DNA of 64,000 nt, from contig NC_063172.1 in NCBI RefSeq assembly GCF_023159225.1, positions 40,057,832 to 40,121,831 of the forward strand, in the 5' to 3' direction. Both the position numbers and the translations under genes were made by a program. The notes beneath the pieces were generated by a model, which saw nothing but the letters and a program-made list of their open reading frames with translations, did no database searches and was not told where the DNA came from. This DNA is from Perognathus longimembris pacificus. Taxonomy: Eukaryota > Chordata > Mammalia > Rodentia > Heteromyidae. Positions 57,280 to 64,000 of the stretch are shown here, piece after piece. How positions within the stretch are numbered: the stretch's first letter is position 1; each line of letters begins with the position of its first letter.

Positions 57280-57475
57280 TTGATGGTGCTGAGACCTAAC
57301 TTATGAACTTCACACACATGAGGATAGTACTCTGCCACTTGAGCCAAACCATCAACCTGGAGTTTTCCTGGTTAATTGGAGATATAGTTTCTCCATGTTT
57401 TCTGAGTTGTGATTCCTCCAGGTTTCAGATCCTAAGTCTAGCACATAAGAATGAGTCACCTTCCCCCAGCTTTTC
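57280..57475 (-). mobile_element. Old 7SL-headed/Geo SINE
   Basis: ACTCTGCCACTTGAGCCAAA and GATATAGTTTCTCCATGTTT are diverged Geo and head sequences. The (CCCT)n tract lies at its tail end. Confidence 0.5.
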
Positions 57476-57534
57476 TTTTCCATTCTTGGAATGATAAAAT
57501 TGAGGTTTAGAGGAATCTCTTAATGTTTTGTTTT

Positions 57535-57682
57535 TTTTTTTTCCTCAAATTTTTATTATCAAACTGATGTACAGAGAGGTTACAGTATCATACGTTGGGC
57601 ATTGGATACATTTCTTGTACTGTTTGTTGCCTTGTCCCTCATGCCCCCCTCCCTCCCCCCCTTTCCCTCCCCCCCCCCAGGT
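57535..57682 (-). mobile_element. Short LINE-1 3' end
   Basis: Only the last 140 bp or so of an L1: TTATTATCAAACTGATGTAC, AGAGAGGTTACAGTATCAT and the C-rich polypurine complement. The flanking GACTCTTAATGTTTT at 57682 and TCTCTTAATGTTTT at 57518 form a likely target-site duplication. Confidence 0.75.
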
Positions 57683-59020
57683 GACTCTTAATGTTTTTTA
57701 AAATTAAGAATTAATAAAGAATCTGACCTGGGTTTCCTCACCAAGGCCAGGTTTTTTGCTCAAGTCTTCATTCTAGTGGAACTATTAGAATTGTTTGGTG
57801 AGAAATATAGAAGACAGAGCATTAGGCATGAAATGATAAAATTGATTATGGAAAATTGTGTGTGTTACTAATTGTGTGTGTGTCTTACTAATTGTGGGAT
57901 TGAATTCCAAGGAGTTTAAATTACAGGACAGAGGCAGCCATTCAATTGCTAATCATAACTAAGTGGGTGTTTGTGCAAAGTCATTGAACTGCTTTGTGAT
58001 TGTCTTTCCCTGTAGATTAAGAGAGTGGTCTAGGAAAAAGTTAGGGCATTTACGTAAAACTTAAAAACTATGTCTTTTTCCCCATACATTTCATAGTGTG
58101 CTGGTGGTTGTAGAAAGAGTACCATGGTTAAGCTTAGAAAATGTGTCTTTTCATTTTGTTTTGGTCACCATACATACATATATGTATAATACATATAATA
58201 TGTGGGGATATAATACATATGTATGCCTGTGTGTGAGTGCCTTTAATATAGACATAATGTGTTACTTTATAATTGTTGAGAAGACATTATTTGATAATAC
58301 TCACCAGTTTGGAAGAGACCTCAAGAGGAAATAGTCAGCTGTGACCATTTGGTGCAGGCCAAATGGCTTGGTTGTTTCTGTCTCCTCCGGACTGCCAGTG
58401 ACTCAAAGGCAGGAACTGTATTTCCTAATTCCTGATCCTAAATTTCAGCTACTTCCAGATTCTTAGATGGTACTCAACCAATATTTTCGATAAAGAAGTA
58501 TACACTAGCATTTTCTGGGTGTGTGACAATGCTTGTAGCTCTGTGGTATGACCTTGTAATGAAAGTCTCCACAATTAAGCCTACAAACCAAAGCTGCCAG
58601 CCCTAGGCATGCTATTGTGGAATACTTTGGATCCTGGGTATTCATTGCTTTCCAGTCTTGGTATGTCTTCTTCAGAGCCATGCAGCTTGAACTGCTTAGG
58701 TTTTATCCTTTGACTTCAAAAAACATTTTTCAAGGGCAAAAGAATAATTTCTTCAAACTTGTGAGCTGAGAAACTTTCCAGTGGAAGTTGAAAAAAAAGA
58801 ATGTCAATATAAGCTTACGTCTTATCAGCATGTCAAGCTCCCCCTTTCTTAATCTCCTCTGGACAATTTGTCCTTTCTCTGCGTCTGTAATTACATTGCG
58901 AGTCTCTTACTGCCGCAAATGACTCAGCCATCATTTTGAAATTACTTTGGAAGCAGAAGTAAGATCTCTCTCTCTCTCTTTCTCTCTCTTTCCTTTTCTC
59001 TTTGTCCCCCCACAGAGATT
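57683..59020. other. Intergenic sequence, nothing recognised
   Basis: Contains a (TC)n stretch at about 58965-58990. No coding or repeat family that I can support. Confidence 0.5.
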
Positions 59021-59024
59021 ATTC

Positions 59025-59335
59025 TTTTTATTCATTTTAACAATTATTCTTAAACAGCTGTACAAACAGGTTTCAGTTGAAAATGTCAGTTTGTGAGTAA
59101 ATGCACCTTAATCAATGTCATCCCTTTTATCATTCTCCCATAATCTTTTCCAGCACCTCAGTTTACCTGGATCTATTTTCAAATATGTACATTGAATATT
59201 ACCATGGCATTAGCCTCCCCTTCCTCTTTCCATTCATCTTCCATCCTTCCCTTTGACACCTGACCCCTCCCCTGGCCAACATAAGTTCCAGCTTCCTGGT
59301 ATTCATTTTGTTTAAACTACATATTAAATCCTGGG
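59025..59335 (-). mobile_element. Old LINE-1 3' end
   Basis: TTAACAATTATTCTTAAACA, GCTGTACAAACAGGTTTCAG and a C-rich block follow the L1 3' UTR order, diverged. Confidence 0.5.
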
Positions 59336-59363
59336 GCTTTGTGGTTCACACAGCTTGCATGTA

Positions 59364-60112
59364 GGACTTGGGAATCCTGGAACCAACTCAGATGCCCCTC
59401 AGTAGATTAATGGATCAGGAAAATGTGGTACATATACACAATGGAATTTTATGCCTCTATCAGAAAGAATGGCATTGCCCCATTCATAAGGAAATGGGAG
59501 AACTTGGAAAACTAATACTAAGTGAAGTGAGCCAGACCCAAAGAAACATGGACTCTATGGTTTCCCTCATAGGGAACAATTAGCACAGGTTTAGGCTAGT
59601 CACAGCAGAGGCTCACAAAAGCCCAATAGCTATTCCCTTATGAACACATAAGATGATGCTAAGTGAAATGAACTCCATGTTATGGAAATGACTGTTTTAT
59701 CACTGTTGTAACTACTTTCAACATGCCATGTGAAACCGTAGCTTTTCTTGTTGATGATCCTCTTGTATCTCCTTCTTGTGGTTGTCCTCGTGCTAACACT
59801 GTATCTCATCTGAGTACCTTGGATACTGTATATACTGATATTAGAACGAGGGAAGGGAAAGGGAATATCAAAATCGAGAGATGAAGGATAAAAAGACAAA
59901 CGACTCCAAAAGCAATACTTGCAAAACCATTTGGTGTAAACCAACTGAACAACTCATGGGGGGAGATGGGAAGGGGGAGGCAGGAGAGGGGAAATGAGGG
60001 AGGAGGTAACAAATTGTACAAGAAATGTACCCACTGCCTTATGTATGAAACTGTAACCCCTCTGTACATCACTTTGACAATAAATAAGTAATTATTAAAA
60101 AAATAAAGCAAG
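59364..60112 (+). mobile_element. 5'-truncated LINE-1 3' end, plus orientation
   Basis: Begins inside ORF2 near its end (GGAACCAACTCAGATGCCCC), runs through ACAATGGAATTTTATGCCTC and the 3' UTR with a strong G-rich polypurine block (59957-59990), and ends at GACAATAAATAAGTAATTAT. Frames are interrupted. Confidence 0.88.
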
Positions 60113-60184
60113 GTACTGGAAAAAAATAAACTATACGTTAGCTGTCTAAAAATGTTAACATCATTGGTGTCCTCTGCACACACC

Positions 60185-60395
60185 ATGCTTTAGTTAATAC
60201 ATTTCTCTGTGTGTGCATAGGATCCCATGTATGTTTGCATATATATTTATAATTTAATGTAACTTCCACATATGAAAGAAAATGTTTATCCTTCTTTTGT
60301 CTCTCTGAGCCTGAGTTATTTACACTTAAAAATTTTTTTTCCAGGTCTATCCATTTCCCTACAAATGACTTAGTATCACTTTCCCTGGTGGAATT

Positions 60396-60451
<56 letters not shown>

Positions 60452-60640
60452 TCGTTTCTCTCATGTTTTTGATCTACTTATCACTTGAAGGACATTTGTG
60501 CTGTACTCATAGCTTGGCTATCATAATGGTATAGCAATAAAAAACTGTGCAAATGTCTATACTGCACAATATATCCTGACTTGTAATCTTTTGGATAAAT
60601 GCCCCAAAGTAGCAATAAACTTTTGAGAAATAAGGCTAAA
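60185..60640 (-). mobile_element. Old LINE-1 fragment carrying a (TTTC)n microsatellite
   Basis: Antisense L1 words (GTCTCTCTGAGCCTGAGTTA, TTTTCCAGGTCTATCCATTT, GATAAATGCCCCAAAGTAGC). A (TTTC)n run occupies 60398-60453. Confidence 0.55.
60398..60453 (+). repeat. (TTTC)n microsatellite
   Basis: About fourteen uninterrupted units between two antisense L1 pieces. Confidence 0.95.
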
Positions 60641-60789
60641 CCACATCTTAATCACAACATCTAAATACTGAATTTCTTTAGAGTCACTGGTGAATCATGC
60701 CTGGCCCCTCTTAGTCTTTTACTTGCTTTCATCTCTAGCTTTTCACAGAAATGGTTCTTTTTCTGTGCTCTTCAAAGTTCTTTTTCCCC

Positions 60790-61720
60790 CCTCAATGGAT
60801 TTTTAAAATTATTACCTTTAAATAATTGTACAGAGGAGTTGTCGCTGGGAATATGACCTAGTGGTAGAATGCTTTTCCTTGTATACATGAAGCCCTGGTT
60901 TCGATTCCTCAGCACCACATATATAGAAAATGCCAGAAGTGGTGCTGTGGCTCAAGTGGCAGAGTGCCATTTGAGCAAAAAAAGAAGCCAGGGACTGTGC
61001 TCAGGCCCTGAGTTCAAGCCCCAGGACTGGCAAAAAACAAACAAACAAATAAACAAACAAAAAGAAAAGAAAACACAAAAACCAGAAGAGTTGTCATTTA
61101 ACAAAGCACTTTACAAATACAATGCATCTTTATCAGTATCACCCCTTTCAACCTTCTCACCTATCCTTCCCCTATTCATCTCTCCCCTCACTCTTCTTAA
61201 TTTTGTAGGATATGCATTGAATTTTTGACTGTAGTCTCCTCTTCTCTTCACTTGTCTACCCCTTTTCTCCTTGACATGACCCCAACCCTTTCAAATATCC
61301 GCTTCTTGGTGCTTATTTTGTTGGATTAGGACTTGGCCTTTCTTAGGAATTACACTGTTTGAGCTCTCACTTGAATCTACCAATTTTCAGTTAATACATT
61401 TGCGTACAATTGCATACCACCCAACACATTTACTTATAAGTTTATAAGCTAAATCTAGTTTCTACATATAAAGGAAAGCATGCATCCTTTGTCTCTCAGG
61501 GATTGACTTACCTCACTTAGCAAAAATTTCCAGGTTTTTTCATTTCTTTACAAATTGTACAATAAGATTCTTTCTAATGGATGAATATATATTTACTCAT
61601 GGATGAGTGTGTACATACCACATTTTCTTAATCCATTGAGGAGCATATGAACTGATCCATATTTTGGTGGCAGTGAATGATGCTAATACAAGTGATCAGT
61701 AAATAGTTCTCCTAATACCA
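60790..61720 (-). mobile_element. Old LINE-1 3' end interrupted by IDL-Geo
   Basis: TACCTTTAAATAATTGTACA begins the antisense 3' UTR at 60820. It is interrupted by the SINE and resumes at about 61090 through a C/T-rich block to ORF2 words (TTTCTTAATCCATTGAGGAG). Confidence 0.55.
60844..61080 (+). mobile_element. IDL-Geo SINE in an old L1
   Basis: Diverged dimer with A-rich AACAAACAAATAAACAAAC tail. Flanks AGAGGAGTTGTC (60832-60843) and AGAAGAGTTGTC (61085-61096), one mismatch. Confidence 0.85.
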
Positions 61721-62830
61721 ACAATTAATTCATCTACTATTCTTGTTTATTTTTGTTCTTTCATTCCTTCAGATTCTCTTATGCATTTTCTATTTGTAAT
61801 ATTTTTCATTGTAAAATGCTTTTCTGTTTTGGCTTCCATGACTGTTCTATTATGATACTTCCTTTCACGAATTTTTGATCTTTTTCTATCCTGTGAAAGT
61901 TGATGATCTTCCACTTAATCTTTTTTCTGTTCTTTGACTTGGCCATTTTACTTATTTTAGGGAGTGGGGCAATTCTTTCCTTCTCCTTTTCTTCCTTCCT
62001 TTCCTCCCTACCTCCCTGCTTCCCATTTGTTTTCTTTTGGGTGGCACTTTTTTTTTAAAAAAATTATCTTTAAGTAGTAGAGAATTATTTCAAAGGTCAT
62101 TCTAAACCCTGTATCATTGTTTCCACATGTTAACTTGAGAATGAAACCAGTATTTTTAGTTACTAATTGTGCATTTTGAATTACAAAATCTTATGATTCC
62201 TAATTCTAGTCTTATCTCCAATTGTGAGCATTAAAATCCACGTGTATGCATCTACCTTAACCTGTTCCAAATATCTTGAACATTTTGTGGCTTCTGATTA
62301 TTTACATTTATAATTTTCCTTCATTATCCCTCTGTGGTGTGAACCATATAATGTTCTTATGAGAACTTCATTATGGAGACACTTTCAGAGGTTCATTATA
62401 GTGGCAGGCTCAGATAATGTTCAGTAAAATGTTGAAATGTATATTTATTCCCTTTAGTTTCATATGCTTGAGCTGTGAAACATTATTTCAGAAATGTATA
62501 GAGTTGTACTAGTTCTATGTTGACTAGAAAGATAAAAATACAGCAGATACAAATCACCATCAGCAGGTAGCAGTGATTGACACAGAACATGTGGTAACAG
62601 GAGTAGAAGTCATTTACTAGAACATGCTCTGCTCCAGTCTCTATAAAATCCTGTTTTTGGAGGAAACTCTAGATTCTTCAGTTTTACATTCTAGTTGCAA
62701 AAATGGGGAAATTGATGCCCAGATAAACAGAAGTACATCTTTTTGGAGTTATAGGATATTTTTTCACAATTAAAAGAATGTCCATATAAGGAACATGATG
62801 ACAGAGATTGAAAGTATAATAAAAATTCCA
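61721..62830. other. Intergenic sequence, nothing recognised
   Basis: AT-rich with no coding or repeat assignment that I can support. Confidence 0.5.
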
Positions 62831-62834
62831 CACA

Positions 62835-62942
62835 GATTTTTTTTTTTTTTGCATGTGGGCGTGGGTTCAAACTCAGGGCCTGGATGCTGTCCTTGAGCTT
62901 TTCTACCATTTGGGCTACAACAACACCACTCCACTTTTGACT

Positions 62943-63004
<62 letters not shown>

Positions 63005-63122
63005 GCTTATTGGAGATAAGAGTCTCACTGACTTTTCTGTCTGGGATGGCTTTGAACCCTCATCCTTAGATCTTAGCCTCCTGAGTCTCTAGGATTACGG
63101 GCCTGAGCCATCAGCATGGCTC
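62835..63122 (-). mobile_element. Old 7SL-headed/Geo SINE with internal (TC)n
   Basis: GGTTCAAACTCAGGGCCTGG and GCTTTTCTACCATTTGGGCT (Geo), a (TC)n run at 62947-63001, then GATCTTAGCCTCCTGAGTCT (head). The microsatellite sits at the junction of the two parts. Confidence 0.65.
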
Positions 63123-63324
63123 AAATTTGTTTTTAGGTTAAAATGAAGCTCATGTATCTGGAGTATCCACTGACAGCTTATTTTCAGGTAAATCTGGATG
63201 TACAAATCCAGTCCTATCTATCTCTCTTTGTTCAGCTTAACTTTATGGTGGCTTTATTTCAGATTTTGTATTGTAGTTTCCATCTGCTCTTGTTGTATTT
63301 TTCTTTTTTAGGTCTTTTTTTAAA

Positions 63325-63435
63325 TTTAATTTTATTGTCAAGGTGATGTACAGAGGGGTTATAGTTACATATGTAAGGTAGTGAGTACATTTCTTGTCAA
63401 ACTTATTACCCACTCCCTCATTCTTAAGTATTGCT
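63325..63435 (-). mobile_element. Short LINE-1 3' end
   Basis: TTTTATTGTCAAGGTGATGT, ACAGAGGGGTTATAGTTACA and TACATTTCTTGTCAAACTTA, about 110 bp only. Confidence 0.7.
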
Positions 63436-63784
63436 TTGCCATTCCATTTCTGTACTCTTGTACTCTTATCTATGTGATTAATAGTAAATATTCACCAGAC
63501 ATTCATTATATAGAAGGGACTGAAATAAATATGTGCTTACCCTGCTTTATTTAAACCTCACTACAGTCATACGAGGTTGGCACTATTCTTAAACTTACTT
63601 TCAGATGTTAAAACAGGCCTGCAGATCATTCCCCTTAAGATAATGGAGTATTTGGCAGAGCTGAATTTCAAAGCATTATTTGTCTCAAGGGCCTATACTC
63701 TAAACTGATATTTGACAATGCCTCTATAGGATTCATACTGTGGGCAGTTTTCCCTTTCTATGTCCATTACTTTTTTTTTGTTTT

Positions 63785-64000
63785 ATAAAAAATAATAATT
63801 ACTTATTTATTGTCAAAGTGATGTACAGAGGGGTTACAGTTTCATATGTTAGGCCATGGGTACATTTCTTGTACAATTTGTTACCTCCTCCCTCATTCCC
63901 CCCCCTCCCCCTTACCCTCTCTCCCCAGGAGTTGTTTAGTTGGTTTACACCAAATGGTTTTGCAAGTATTGCTTTTGGAGTCGTTTGTCTTTTTATCCTT
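63785..64000 (-). mobile_element. LINE-1 3' end running off the window
   Basis: TTATTTATTGTCAAAGTGAT, the C-rich block at 63897-63911 and TTTGGAGTCGTTTGTCTTTT match the nested copy at 41601-42902 closely. It continues right of position 64000. Confidence 0.88.

Noticed and set aside
22640..64000. Search for the next host gene beyond LRRCC1 (RALYL is the neighbour in human as I recall)
   Set aside because: No conserved exon, splice-bounded frame or RNA gene could be supported in the flank; all long frames trace to L1, SINE, PTMA or simple repeats.

Overview
This is a mammalian, rodent-type genomic window. It holds the 5' two thirds of one conserved protein gene, followed by a long gene-free flank built mostly from retrotransposons. 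The best taxonomic clue is a dimeric SINE present in about 17 copies. Its left monomer is ID-like (tRNA-Ala-derived) and its right monomer matches the published description of the IDL-Geo SINE, reported only from Geomyoidea (kangaroo rats, pocket mice, pocket gophers). I therefore infer a geomyoid rodent; the species cannot be read from the window.

Positions 1-22,371, minus strand: LRRCC1 (CLERC), a centrosomal/centriolar leucine-rich-repeat and coiled-coil protein. I could place 13 consecutive coding exons, all with GT-AG boundaries and matching phases. They join into 713 uninterrupted codons out of roughly 1,030 in the human protein; the remaining 3' exons lie left of position 1. The ATG sits in a small CpG-rich promoter (about 22,130-22,640) with a 21-bp GC-rich tandem repeat and an E2F-type site. 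The introns carry IDL-Geo copies, older SINEs with a 7SL/B1-like head and a Geo tail, and fossil DNA-transposon pieces.

Positions 22,640-64,000: no functional host gene was found. The flank contains a possible solo LTR (about 23.1-23.9 kb) and several 5'-truncated LINE-1 copies. One of these is nested in an older L1 with a perfect 17-bp target-site duplication. A PTMA (prothymosin alpha) processed pseudogene lies at 38.3-39.7 kb, with a large AGGG/AAGG expansion in its 3' UTR. Several simple-sequence tracts are also present.

The outstanding object is a full-length LINE-1 at 47,590-54,085 on the plus strand. It has a GC-rich 5' UTR beginning with a YY1-like motif, an open 389-codon ORF1, an open 1,275-codon ORF2 with every endonuclease, reverse transcriptase and zinc-knuckle residue I checked, a 3' UTR, a double A-rich tail and a perfect 17-bp target-site duplication. 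It looks recent and potentially active, and could supply the retrotransposition machinery used by the SINEs and the PTMA pseudogene. I saw no CRISPR array, operon or other prokaryotic-type system, and none is expected here.
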